A stretch of 64,000 nucleotides of DNA from Desulfoscipio geothermicus. GTDB lineage: Bacteria; Bacillota; Desulfotomaculia; Desulfotomaculales; Desulfallaceae. The notes under the pieces were generated by a model that saw only the letters and a list, made by a program, of their open reading frames with translations, was not told where the DNA came from and ran no database searches. The first letter of the stretch is position 1, and each line of letters begins with the position of its first letter. Below, piece by piece: positions 18,397 through 26,170 of this stretch. The DNA is taken from NCBI GenBank assembly GCA_016841645.1, contig JAENYS010000006.1, positions 1-64,000 on the forward strand, read 5' to 3'. The position numbers and the translations under genes were made by a program.

Positions 18397-19506
18397 ATGA
18401 AGGTTGTGAACATAGTAACCCAAATGGAAGCGGGCGGTGCTCAGCAAGCGGCAATGAATATTGCTGATGTGTTGCAGAAAAGAGGTTATGAAGTCGAGAT
18501 CTGGTTTTTATATATGAAAAGGCCAACTTATCAGGGATGCCCGGGGGTAAGGGTTATACTTAACCACAGGCCTGTTTGGGTAATGGATTACGTGCGCATT
18601 TTATGGGGGTTATTTTTACTACTGCTTAATCAAAAACCGGCAGTGGTCATTACCCATACCTATTATGCTAATGTACTGGGGCAGTTGGCGGCCCGTCTGG
18701 CCGGGGTGCTTATCAGGTTGGCGGTGCAGCACAGCCCGGCACCTACCTATCCCCGGCTGGCTCGGTGGCTGGATTTCTTAATGGGCAACACGTTTTTTTA
18801 TACGACCAATATAGTCGTTTCCGGTGCGGCCTACCATTCCTTTGATAATTATCCGGTCTGGTACCGGAAGCGGTTAATGGTTATACATAACGGCATACCT
18901 ACGCCCCAATTAACCTTGGACAGGGAAAATGCCCGCCGTCGTTTTGGGCTACCGCTTATAGGACCTTTAATTATTAATGTCGGTCGTCTGTCGGTAGAAA
19001 AAAATCAGCAAATGTTGATAAAATTACTGAAACACCTGCCCGGTGTACAATTGGCCATTGCCGGTGATGGTGAGTTAAGAAGTACTTTGGAGTATGAGGC
19101 CAATACCCTGGGGGTGGAGGACAGGGTTTTTATGCTGGGCGAGATATCGCCGTGGGAAATAGGTGGATTTTTATCAGCGGGGGATATATTCGTTTTCCCT
19201 TCTCATTATGAAGCCTTGCCCTTTGCGCTGCTGGAAGCCATGGCAGCCGGCTTGCCCATAATAGCGAGTGACATTGATGCACTAAGGGATGTACTGGTGG
19301 AAAACGAAGGCAACCAGGTTGGTATATTGGTTCAGCCGGGGGATGAATATGGTTTTGTGCAAGCGGTAAAAAGTGTGCTCGAAGACGACTCGTTAGCTAG
19401 TTTTTTAACTAATAGGTCAAAAGAAAGGGCAAGGTTATTCAGCCTGGCGCAAATGGTAGATGCTTACGAGCAGTGTTTTTTGGAGTTGGCCCATGATGCA
19501 GGTTAA
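18397..19506 (+). CDS. Glycosyltransferase family 4
   Basis: A 369-residue GT-B enzyme. N-terminal TQMEAGGAQQAAMNIADVL is the acceptor-side glycine-rich loop. NVGRLSVEKNQQMLIKLL begins the C-terminal donor domain, and FPSHYEALPFALLEAMAAG holds the E-x7-E motif. A GGCGGA six bases before ATG supports the start. Its last 14 bases overlap the next gene. It probably extends the repeat unit made in this locus. Confidence 0.9.
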   Translation: MKVVNIVTQMEAGGAQQAAMNIADVLQKRGYEVEIWFLYMKRPTYQGCPGVRVILNHRPVWVMDYVRILWGLFLLLLNQKPAVVITHTYYANVLGQLAARLAGVLIRLAVQHSPAPTYPRLARWLDFLMGNTFFYTTNIVVSGAAYHSFDNYPVWYRKRLMVIHNGIPTPQLTLDRENARRRFGLPLIGPLIINVGRLSVEKNQQMLIKLLKHLPGVQLAIAGDGELRSTLEYEANTLGVEDRVFMLGEISPWEIGGFLSAGDIFVFPSHYEALPFALLEAMAAGLPIIASDIDALRDVLVENEGNQVGILVQPGDEYGFVQAVKSVLEDDSLASFLTNRSKERARLFSLAQMVDAYEQCFLELAHDAG

Positions 19507-20260
19507 AGAACTACCCGTTTGCTCCTTATTGGGTATTAAAGTACACGCGCTGACGATGACGGAATTGCATACACTGATTAAAGATGTGGTAGATAATCAA
19601 AAACAGTGTATCATTGGACACCATAATTTGCATAGCCTGTACACGTATCATCATGAACCGGAAATGCGAGAATTTTACCGGAAGGCTGATTATATACATG
19701 TGGACGGGATGTCTTTAGTTTTCCTTGCGCGACTCCTGGGTTTGCCCCTGCATAAAAAACACAGGGTTACCTATGTGGACTGGGTACGCCCCTTAATGAA
19801 TGAAGCGGCCCGGCAGGGGTGGCGGGTGTTTTTTTTGGGCTCAAGGCCGGGAGTGGCTGCCAGGGCGGCCCGCACCCTGAAGAAAGAAACGCCTGGTTTG
19901 CAGTTAAAGACAATGCATGGTTATTTTGACGCTGCTGCGCAAAGTTCTGCAAACAGGGATGTTTTGCAGTGCGTTAATATGTATAAGCCTCATATACTCA
20001 TGGTGGGTATGGGCATGCCCAGGCAGGAGGGTTGGGTTTTAAATAATGCGGGTAATATTAACGCCAATGTAATCCTTACGGTCGGAGCCTGTATGGATTA
20101 CGTGGCCAATGCCTTGCCCACCCCGCCGCGCTGGATGGGGCGACTGGGGCTGGAGTGGCTTTTCCGGCTTTTTTCCGAACCAAGGCGATTGTGGCGGCGG
20201 TATTTACTGGAACCATGGTTTATACTGAAGCTGATGGTGCGGGGAGTGGGGGGAAAGTGA
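19493..20260 (+). CDS. WecG/TagA/CpsF-family glycosyltransferase (GT26)
   Basis: About 255 residues with the GT26 pattern: GIKVHALTMTELHTLIK, VDGMSLVFLARLLG, RVTYVDWVRPL and VGMGMPRQEGWVLN. Family members transfer ManNAc, ManNAcA or similar sugars to an undecaprenyl-linked first sugar (TagA, WecG). The C-terminus (EWLFRLFSEPRRLWRRY) is the amphipathic membrane-binding segment typical of the family. The ATG at 19493 follows GGAG by seven bases. An in-frame ATG further upstream (19460) lies inside the GT4 gene and is less likely. Confidence 0.9.
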   Translation: MMQVKELPVCSLLGIKVHALTMTELHTLIKDVVDNQKQCIIGHHNLHSLYTYHHEPEMREFYRKADYIHVDGMSLVFLARLLGLPLHKKHRVTYVDWVRPLMNEAARQGWRVFFLGSRPGVAARAARTLKKETPGLQLKTMHGYFDAAAQSSANRDVLQCVNMYKPHILMVGMGMPRQEGWVLNNAGNINANVILTVGACMDYVANALPTPPRWMGRLGLEWLFRLFSEPRRLWRRYLLEPWFILKLMVRGVGGK

Positions 20261-20277
20261 AGTTATAATAAAAGAGC

Positions 20278-20329
20278 TACCAACAAATAAAATCAGCTGA
20301 TATGCATTAGCTGATTTTATTTGTTGGTA
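20278..20329. terminator. 21-bp perfect inverted repeat at the end of the glycan locus
   Basis: Arms at 20278-20298 and 20309-20329 match perfectly over 21 bases around a 10-base loop. No strong T-run follows on the plus strand. It probably ends the glycan operon, but its length and perfection are unusual for a simple terminator. Confidence 0.7.
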
Positions 20330-20614
20330 TGATCAAGTTTAGCAAGTATGTTGCATGGTTTTGTCTTGTTTCATTGTAATAGGGAGAAATTTTTAGGTTG
20401 CAATTTAATTCCGAGGGTTTACTCGACTGCTCCTATAACAATATTTACCGTCACATTCCGTAACCATTAAATAAAAACCACCTTGTTTACTTTTGTAAAT
20501 TCTATAGTTGTAACACATTGCCTCATAAAGAGAAAAAAGCTTTTAGCGTTAACCCCGAAATTAAAAACTAGCCATTTTTATAAACGGATGGTTAGCAGTA
20601 TGTACTTACACTGC

Positions 20615-21097
20615 TTAAAGCCAAAACAGACTTCTATATCTTGAATTAAACCTTGAATTGCGGTGATGTCTTGTGTATTGCCTTCCAACACTTGTGCAAT
20701 AACCAGGTTCGTCTTCTTTTATTATTACATCAACCACGGTTGCTTTAATAACAATTAGCTTGGATATAGTCTTCTCACCTTCCACAGTAAATTCACTATA
20801 TTCAACATTGGGGGAGACTTTGACCTTATCGCCTGGTTTTATGCACGGGTAATCAATAAAACAATCAAACTTTATATTAAAATGTGCATAATGAACTGGT
20901 TGAGAGCCGTCACTTACATCCCCTACATATTCTATGCTTATTTCCAGGTGGCTACGCACAATAATTTTATCTTTAATGACAATAACTTTATCTATTTCTG
21001 GTTTTACGCCAGTAAATATAATTTGTTCAATTGGTGGTTTATTACATGGCACTTCTAAATAACCATTAACCAACGCTTGACAAGAAGGGCGTTTCAT
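20615..21097 (-). CDS. DUF3794 (SPOCS) domain protein 1, with basic C-terminal tail
   Basis: A 160-residue protein with the two marks shared by all members of this cluster: a short N-terminal strand ending in VPCNKPPIEQI (residues 16-26), and a Tyr...VHYAHF block (68-73) after an alternating hydrophobic strand (LEISIEYVGD). DUF3794 is the domain of SipL-type spore coat assembly proteins. From residue 132 it differs from its neighbours: an arginine/tyrosine/asparagine-rich tail replaces the usual hydrophobic end, either a specialised extension or the product of an old frameshift. GGGGGG stands before the ATG, and a sigma-K-like promoter motif precedes that. No signal peptide is seen. Confidence 0.75.
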   Translation of the reverse strand: MKRPSCQALVNGYLEVPCNKPPIEQIIFTGVKPEIDKVIVIKDKIIVRSHLEISIEYVGDVSDGSQPVHYAHFNIKFDCFIDYPCIKPGDKVKVSPNVEYSEFTVEGEKTISKLIVIKATVVDVIIKEDEPGYCTSVGRQYTRHHRNSRFNSRYRSLFWL

Positions 21098-21128
21098 TAT
21101 TTTTCCCCCCCTTCGTTCTCATCTAATC

Positions 21129-21155
21129 TATACTATGGAGAATTAAAAAAAAAGT
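21129..21155 (-). promoter_or_regulatory. Candidate sigma-K promoter for the minus-strand DUF3794 gene
   Basis: Read on the minus strand: AC, 16 bases, then CATAGTATA, which fits the late mother-cell consensus AC-N16/17-CATANNNTA. It lies about 30 bases before the ATG at 21097. The match is by eye to a short consensus. Confidence 0.5.
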
Positions 21156-21197
21156 CACAGCTTTAAAAGCATTGATATTAATTACCAGAAGTAATGA

Positions 21198-21225
21198 ACA
21201 TTATTGGTTTTTTAATCATAGTATA
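21198..21225 (+). promoter_or_regulatory. Candidate sigma-K promoter for the first DUF3794 triad
   Basis: AC at 21198-21199, 17 bases, then CATAGTATA at 21217-21225, matching the sigma-K consensus. It is 28 bases from the end of the motif to the ATG at 21253. It is divergent from the motif serving the minus-strand gene, and the same nonamer occurs in both. Confidence 0.5.
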
Positions 21226-21252
21226 TACAAATAATGAAAAGGAGGTAAAATT

Positions 21253-21741
21253 ATGGATCTGCAATCAAGCATTGTCGAACTTTGCCCACAAGCGCCTGAT
21301 AGGGTAGCCAAGTATTTCACTGAAATTTTCGTGGCGGACACTGTTAAAATCCCCGAACAAAAGCCTGACAAAGAACAGATCATAAATGTCGGTAGGAACA
21401 TCACTTTAAAAGATGTGCAGACTATAGCAGTAAACCTTCCCGATACCCCTGATGTTGATGGCAATAAAATTTTTGTGGCAGGCAGTATTGACGTTGGAAT
21501 GCAATACTCAGCCGATAGGCCGGAGCAGACTGTCCACTTTGCCGGTTTTCAACTGCCTTTCCAAACCATTATACTAGCAGACTGTGGGGAATTAATACCC
21601 ACCGACGACACTATTTTTGGACCCAATAGCTATGTTGTTCATGTATGTGTAGAAAAAATAGAATATCAGCAAATTGATAAACGTACTATCTTCTTCAAGC
21701 TGCTTTTGCTTATCTGGGTAGAGGAAGTTGTTGCTCCCTAA
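21253..21741 (+). CDS. DUF3794 (SPOCS) protein 2, triad member A1
   Basis: A 162-residue single-domain protein. IPEQKPDKEQI lies at residues 33-43, then a strand ending in MQYSADRPEQTVHFAGF (83-99), then YVVHVCVEKIEYQQIDKR and a hydrophobic end (FFKLLLLIWVEEVVAP). A conserved ELCP lies near the N-terminus. It has no signal peptide or membrane helix. AGGAGG precedes the ATG. Its closest relative is the protein encoded at 24077, which matches along the whole length and shares the ends MDLQSS and WVEEVVAP. Likely structural or morphogenetic role in the spore envelope, inferred from the SipL domain and the sigma-K-like promoter. Confidence 0.82.
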   Translation: MDLQSSIVELCPQAPDRVAKYFTEIFVADTVKIPEQKPDKEQIINVGRNITLKDVQTIAVNLPDTPDVDGNKIFVAGSIDVGMQYSADRPEQTVHFAGFQLPFQTIILADCGELIPTDDTIFGPNSYVVHVCVEKIEYQQIDKRTIFFKLLLLIWVEEVVAP

Positions 21742-21782
21742 TATTTGATTATTAAATAATTTAAAATAAAGGAGGATTGGCT

Positions 21783-22292
21783 ATGAATTGTTTAAATGGA
21801 ACTACTAGCCTGGCCAATATGGCATGCCCGGTCTTAACCCCGGATGAAACGCTTAATTTCTTTACTGAGATAATACTTTGTGAGATTCTGGAAATACCCT
21901 CTCAAAAACCGGATAAAGAAAAAATTACCAACACAATTACAAATTTTGTTGTAACTGACGTTTCGGTAATAGACGTTGATTTGGGCGACGAAGTTGAGGG
22001 CCGCAAGAAGGTTGCCGTGCAGGGTACTTTAAAACTAGGTATTGAATATTCGGCGGATGAACCCGAACAACAGGTACACTTTGCTAAATTTGATATACCT
22101 TTTCATGGCATAATTGGTCAAAGGCCCTGTGATCCTTTAACCAACCGGGGGCTTATATTAGACCCTGATTTTGACATTGATGACTACACCGTTAACCTCT
22201 GCCTGGAGCATGAACAGTATCACCAGCTTAGCCCAAGGAAGATAAAAGCTGTTTTAGTGCTATTAATATGGCTGGAACCTACTACTCCCTAG
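21783..22292 (+). CDS. DUF3794 (SPOCS) protein 3, triad member B1
   Basis: A 169-residue protein starting MNCLNGTTSLANMACPVL. The family strand LEIPSQKPDKEKI is at about residues 36-48, and IEYSADEPEQQVHFAKF near 90-106. The C-terminus CLEHEQYHQLSPRKI...VLLIWLEP parallels member A. AGGAGG seven bases before the ATG at 21783 fixes the start; the TTG six bases earlier is too close. It follows A1 by about 40 bases, so both are probably on one transcript. Its partner copy is the gene at 24599. Confidence 0.82.
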   Translation: MNCLNGTTSLANMACPVLTPDETLNFFTEIILCEILEIPSQKPDKEKITNTITNFVVTDVSVIDVDLGDEVEGRKKVAVQGTLKLGIEYSADEPEQQVHFAKFDIPFHGIIGQRPCDPLTNRGLILDPDFDIDDYTVNLCLEHEQYHQLSPRKIKAVLVLLIWLEPTTP

Positions 22293-22358
22293 TGTTTGGC
22301 TGTAACATATCTCATTAAAAAATTAATTAATAAAGTATTATTATAAGGAGGGAACAAT

Positions 22359-22790
22359 ATGGCCTTAGCATTTACCGGCATTTATACCCAGGTGCCTGTG
22401 GACAGCAAGCTGGTTATTCCACCCCAAAAACCGCCTATGGAATGTATTCTAGATACCTTTGTCACCGTCGATATTGAAAAAGCAATCGTAATTGACACGC
22501 CTTTGACTTACCCCGAAACAGAAGGCGCTCCACCCTATGACCAACTTCGCAAGGTTGTTGTAACGGGTATTGTTAATATTAAAGTTAAATACTCTGCGCT
22601 GGTACCTGACCAGAAAGTGCATGTTGCCCATTTTGAAGCACCGTTCTGCGCCTTAATTGAATGGCCTGACGGACCGGCCCAGGGCACGCCCATTGTTATC
22701 AAACCCACAATAGAAAAAACGGTATTTTTGAGAGAAGACGAGAGGCGTATTTTTAAGGCAATCCTGCTTCGCCTTGATGTTTATCGCTAA
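22359..22790 (+). CDS. DUF3794 (SPOCS) protein 4, triad member C1
   Basis: A 143-residue protein with no N-terminal extension: MALAFTGIYTQVPVDSKLVIPPQKPPMECI already reaches the family motif by residue 30. KYSALVPDQKVHVAHF is at 78-92. It ends DERRIFKAILLRLDVYR, the shortest form of the domain seen here. A strong AAGGAGG precedes the ATG. Third gene of the first triad, ended by the hairpin at 22809. The gene at 25150 is its near-identical twin. Confidence 0.83.
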   Translation: MALAFTGIYTQVPVDSKLVIPPQKPPMECILDTFVTVDIEKAIVIDTPLTYPETEGAPPYDQLRKVVVTGIVNIKVKYSALVPDQKVHVAHFEAPFCALIEWPDGPAQGTPIVIKPTIEKTVFLREDERRIFKAILLRLDVYR

Positions 22791-22808
22791 AACTAATTAT
22801 TTTAAAAG

Positions 22809-22858
22809 GAAATAAAGCCAAGTACCTTTTTCTAAGGTACTTGGCTTTATTTCTTTAT
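22809..22858 (+). terminator. Terminator after the first DUF3794 triad
   Basis: GAAATAAAGCCAAGTACCTT at 22809-22828 pairs perfectly with 22834-22853 around a five-base loop, followed by T-rich sequence. A 20-bp stem. Confidence 0.85.
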
Positions 22859-22972
22859 ATTGGTTTATTTATACACGGAGTTAATATTTTACCAAACACA
22901 ATTATACATTAATTTAAATATTTATCATATTATGTCTATAGATATTTAAAGAATCGGAGGTGAATAAATGAA

Positions 22973-23896
22973 TTGGAACTAAAAAACAGTGAACTGCTCA
23001 AGTCACTTGACGGAGCTGTATATAATGCAATCAGTTCAAACTTACCGTTAACATTTTTTGCATCAAGCATTGTAATTGTAATTTTATTTTTTATTATAGT
23101 TAACTTTATTAACAATAAGGTTTCCCCGGGTAATTCCTTATTTGCCGGTTTGGTGGTAGGAAAAGACAACAGGTTAAGCATATCTAAGTTTCAAGGGGTA
23201 TTATGGACACTTATAACCATAATCTCCTTCATGACATTAAAAATGATCAACGAGTATTGTCAAGTTTCATTTGATACCAAAATACCACCTAATTTACTTT
23301 CTTTAATCGGTTTAAACTTTACTACTTTAGTGCTTGCCAAAGGTATAACCAGTCACTCAACCAGTAAAGGAAACATCAAAACAGTTTCAACAACTTCATC
23401 GATGTCAGATTTATACCGAACGGATGACGACACAAAGACAGATTTAATGAAATTTCAAATGCTTTGCTGGACTGTAGTCGCAGTGGTTGTATATTTTGTA
23501 AACTTTTTTTCTCAATTCAGGGGCGAAGTCATTTCCGTTGGTTTTCCAAACATTGATAATACGCTTCTTTACCTTATGTTAATTGGTCAAAGCGCATACC
23601 TCGGTGACAAAATGGTGAACTCAAACAAAGTAAAAATAACAGGGACCATACCTCTGGTAGTTCGGGTAGGAGAGCCTTTCTCTATTCATGGCAACTTTGT
23701 TCAAGATGAAACAACATTCACTATGAATAAAAGAATTACAATGGAAGTGCTAGATTGGAGTGCTGCAGCAAATGGGTTAACCAGAGCGAATGTACTAATA
23801 CCCGAAGGAAAGAAATTGAATGCAACGCCGGCCGAGATCATTGCGACAACTCAGGGTATAATGTCAGAACCTTATTTTGTTGATGTGGATTTATAA
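22973..23896 (+). CDS. Multispan membrane protein with an internal repeat, unknown function
   Basis: A 307-residue protein I do not recognise by name. Hydrophobic segments lie at about 24-47, 75-95, 107-124, 163-180 and 196-212, followed by a soluble, beta-looking C-terminal domain (about 220-307). SKFQGVLWT (71-79) and MKFQMLCWT (159-167) both stand just before a membrane segment, and each is followed by a second segment with a PNLLSLIG/DNTLLYLM-like start, so the membrane part looks like a two-fold repeat. The frame's first start is TTG at 22973, 12 bases after GGAGG; an ATG at 22968 with better spacing opens another frame and stops after four codons. It lies between the two DUF3794 triads and has its own terminator. 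Confidence 0.78.
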   Translation: MELKNSELLKSLDGAVYNAISSNLPLTFFASSIVIVILFFIIVNFINNKVSPGNSLFAGLVVGKDNRLSISKFQGVLWTLITIISFMTLKMINEYCQVSFDTKIPPNLLSLIGLNFTTLVLAKGITSHSTSKGNIKTVSTTSSMSDLYRTDDDTKTDLMKFQMLCWTVVAVVVYFVNFFSQFRGEVISVGFPNIDNTLLYLMLIGQSAYLGDKMVNSNKVKITGTIPLVVRVGEPFSIHGNFVQDETTFTMNKRITMEVLDWSAAANGLTRANVLIPEGKKLNATPAEIIATTQGIMSEPYFVDVDL

Positions 23897-23932
23897 CTGC
23901 GATAATGCTAGATATCGCAGTTTTTATTTTTT
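23894..23932 (+). terminator. Terminator after the membrane protein gene
   Basis: AACTGCGAT at 23895-23903 pairs with ATCGCAGTT at 23914-23922, followed by a long T-rich run. The stem overlaps the stop codon. Confidence 0.85.
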
Positions 23933-24039
23933 CTAAGGATTATGCAACCTTAATCAAAAGTGGAATGAAGCAGTAATTTAATCCAAAATACTTAAAATAT
24001 GTATATCCTGTGTATTGCGTGTCATTATGTAAGTTTACG

Positions 24040-24048
24040 CATATTATA
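24040..24048 (+). promoter_or_regulatory. Candidate late-sporulation -10 element before the second triad
   Basis: CATATTATA fits CATANNNTA and lies 28 bases before the ATG at 24077, the same distance as in the first triad. No clear AC -35 is present at the expected distance, so this is weaker than the motif at 21198. Confidence 0.35.
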
Positions 24049-24076
24049 TTGAGAAATTTTTAATGGAGGTAAATAT

Positions 24077-24559
24077 ATGGACCTACAATCAAGTGTTGTT
24101 GAGCTTTGCCCTGCGCCCGACAGAGAAGCCAAATATTTTACACAAATCTTTGTATCCGATACTTTTACTATTCCCGAACAAAAACCAGATAAGGAACAAA
24201 TTATTAATGTCAGCAGAACTATTACGCTAGAAGATGTGCAGACTGTGGAGGTTGATCTACCCGATCCTGGTGTGGATGGCAACAAAATTTTTGCGACCGG
24301 CAATGTCTATTTGGGAATGCAGTATACCGCCGACAGGCCAACCCAAACTGTTCATTTTGCCCAATTTCAGCTTCCTTACCAAGCCATAATTGTTGGTGAC
24401 TGTGGAGGTTTAATTGACCCGGGTGACACAATTTTTGGGCCCAACAGCTATGTTGTACACGTTTGCGTGGAGCAAATAGAATACCAGCAAATTGATAAGA
24501 GGAAAATCTTCTTTAAACTACTACTGCTGGTCTGGGTTGAGGAAGTCGTAGCTCCTTAA
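24077..24559 (+). CDS. DUF3794 (SPOCS) protein 5, triad member A2
   Basis: A 160-residue twin of the protein at 21253. It begins MDLQSSVVELCP, carries IPEQKPDKEQI at 32-42 and MQYTADRPTQTVHFAQF further on, and ends FFKLLLLVWVEEVVAP. Differences are spread along the sequence, with substitutions in loops and only a couple of length changes, so this is an old duplication and not an assembly repeat. GGAGG precedes the ATG. First gene of the second triad. Confidence 0.82.
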   Translation: MDLQSSVVELCPAPDREAKYFTQIFVSDTFTIPEQKPDKEQIINVSRTITLEDVQTVEVDLPDPGVDGNKIFATGNVYLGMQYTADRPTQTVHFAQFQLPYQAIIVGDCGGLIDPGDTIFGPNSYVVHVCVEQIEYQQIDKRKIFFKLLLLVWVEEVVAP

Positions 24560-24598
24560 TTTAACTGGCTAGATTAATTTAAAAAGGAGGATTGGCTC

Positions 24599-25117
24599 AT
24601 GAATTGTGTTAATGGCACAGAGAGCCTGGCCAATATTAAATGTCCGGTATTAACTGAAAACGAAACACTAAACCTGTTTACTGAGGTTATTTTATGTGAG
24701 TTTCTAGAAATACCATCTCAAAAGCCCGATAAAGAACATATCACCAACACTCTGAAAAATTTTGTGGTAAATAATGTTGAGGTTATCGAAGTAGACCTGG
24801 GAGACGAGGTTATCCGTAAAAAGGTAGTTGTATCAGGAACTTTAAATTTAGGTATTGAATACTCCGCAGATGAACCGGAGCAGCAAATACACTTTGCTAA
24901 CTTTAATATACCGTTCCAGGGCGTGATTGGCTACAGGCCCTGTGACCCCGATACTAACAGGGGTCTTATCTTAGACAGTGATTTCCCGCCTGACGGGTTT
25001 GACATAGACAATTTCAACATTAACCTTTGCCTGGAACATGAGCAATATCACCAGCTCAGCCCCCGGGATATTAAAGCGGTATTAGTACTGTTAATCTGGC
25101 TTGAACCCAAAGAGTAA
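24599..25117 (+). CDS. DUF3794 (SPOCS) protein 6, triad member B2
   Basis: A 172-residue twin of the protein at 21783: MNCVNGTESLANIKCPVL, LEIPSQKPDKEHI, IEYSADEPEQQIHFANF and the same EHEQYHQLSPR and VLLIWLEP end. It has a few extra residues in the loop before the C-terminal strand (DSDFPPDGFDIDNF). AAGGAGG precedes the ATG with the same spacing and the same following bases as in the first triad, so the duplication included the translation signal. Confidence 0.82.
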   Translation: MNCVNGTESLANIKCPVLTENETLNLFTEVILCEFLEIPSQKPDKEHITNTLKNFVVNNVEVIEVDLGDEVIRKKVVVSGTLNLGIEYSADEPEQQIHFANFNIPFQGVIGYRPCDPDTNRGLILDSDFPPDGFDIDNFNINLCLEHEQYHQLSPRDIKAVLVLLIWLEPKE

Positions 25118-25149
25118 ACAATAAAAAAACTAATTAAGGAGGAAATTAT

Positions 25150-25587
25150 ATGGCACTGACATTTACCGGCATCTATACGCAAATTCCCATAGACGGCAAA
25201 TTAGTTATCCCACCGCAGAAACCGCCTATGGAATGTATTATAAATACTTATGTGAACGTAGAAATTGATAAGCAGATAGTAATTAATACCCCTTTAACAT
25301 ATCCGGAAACAGAAGGTGCTCCACCTTATGACCCGCTGCACAAGGTTGTTGTCACCGGTACGGTCAATATCAAAGTCAAATACTCGGCGCTGGTGCCGGA
25401 CCAGAAAGTGCATGCCGCTCATTTTGAAGTCCCGTTCTGCGCCCTGATTGAATGGCCGGACGGCCCACCGCAGGGTGCGCCGATTGTGGTGCAGCCGGTA
25501 GTGGAAAAATCAGTATTTATACGGGAAGACGAAAGAAGAATTTTTAAAGCCTTACTTATTCGCCTGGATGTCTACCGGCAGACTTAA
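25150..25587 (+). CDS. DUF3794 (SPOCS) protein 7, triad member C2
   Basis: A 145-residue twin of the protein at 22359, with almost the same N-terminus (MALTFTGIYTQIPIDGKLVI), PPQKPPMECI, KYSALVPDQKVHAAHF and DERRIFKALLIRLDVY. It closes the second triad; a short hairpin follows. A member C always comes last and is the shortest, which suggests fixed stoichiometry or assembly order among A, B and C (inference). Confidence 0.83.
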   Translation: MALTFTGIYTQIPIDGKLVIPPQKPPMECIINTYVNVEIDKQIVINTPLTYPETEGAPPYDPLHKVVVTGTVNIKVKYSALVPDQKVHAAHFEVPFCALIEWPDGPPQGAPIVVQPVVEKSVFIREDERRIFKALLIRLDVYRQT

Positions 25588-25621
25588 TAAATAGACATAA
25601 CTGATTAATAAAACAGTTAAT

Positions 25622-25651
25622 AAGGACCTCTATTATTAGGAGGTCCCTTTA
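25622..25651 (+). terminator. Weak terminator after the second triad
   Basis: GGACCTC at 25624-25630 pairs with GAGGTCC at 25640-25646 around a nine-base loop, followed by CTTTAT. A short T-run makes read-through to the next gene possible. Confidence 0.55.
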
Positions 25652-25684
25652 TCAAAGCGCTCTATATAAGGAGTGACACACAGC

Positions 25685-26155
25685 ATGGCTGAATTTTGCA
25701 TTGACAGCAATGTAGGGGATGAACTTTGCCCGGGCCCGGGGGATGTAGTTAGTTACCACACCCAGATACCCTTAAACGGACTTTTAGAAATACCCTTGAA
25801 TAAACCGCCCAAGGAATCAATCTTTAATACAACCCACGAAATAGATATTACTAAATTCACTACCATAACGGTCAAAAAACCGCCGGGCAAGAAAGTGTTG
25901 GTGGTGGGTAAGATCATGGTGGGCATAGAGTATATCGCCAAGGTGCCCGATCAAAAAGTACACTTCGCCCACTGGGATATTCCCTTTCAGGTTCTAATAA
26001 ATAATGATGACGGTTCACTACTGGATCTAAACTTCAACCTTGATGATTATGTAGCCCATGCATGCGTGGAACACGAAGAGTACATGCAGGTAGATGAACG
26101 GACTATATCCAAAGGGATTGTGCTGCTGATCTGGCTACAGCCAAAAGATAATTAG
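25685..26155 (+). CDS. DUF3794 (SPOCS) protein 8
   Basis: About 156 residues from the ATG at 25685. ELCPGPGD near the N-terminus recalls member A. LEIPLNKPPKESI and IEYIAKVPDQKVHFAHW are the family marks, and CVEHEEYMQVDERTI...VLLIWLQP recalls the B and A ends. It therefore looks intermediate between the A and B types. The AGGAG before it is rather far from the ATG; a GTG at 25673 is too close to it. Sixteen bases separate it from the next DUF3794 gene, so the two form a pair. Confidence 0.8.
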   Translation: MAEFCIDSNVGDELCPGPGDVVSYHTQIPLNGLLEIPLNKPPKESIFNTTHEIDITKFTTITVKKPPGKKVLVVGKIMVGIEYIAKVPDQKVHFAHWDIPFQVLINNDDGSLLDLNFNLDDYVAHACVEHEEYMQVDERTISKGIVLLIWLQPKDN

Positions 26156-26170
26156 AGGGGGGTAATTGTT

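Noticed and set aside
21253-25587. The tandem DUF3794 triads as an assembly artefact
   Set aside because: The copies differ at many positions and in spacer DNA, so they are true paralogues.
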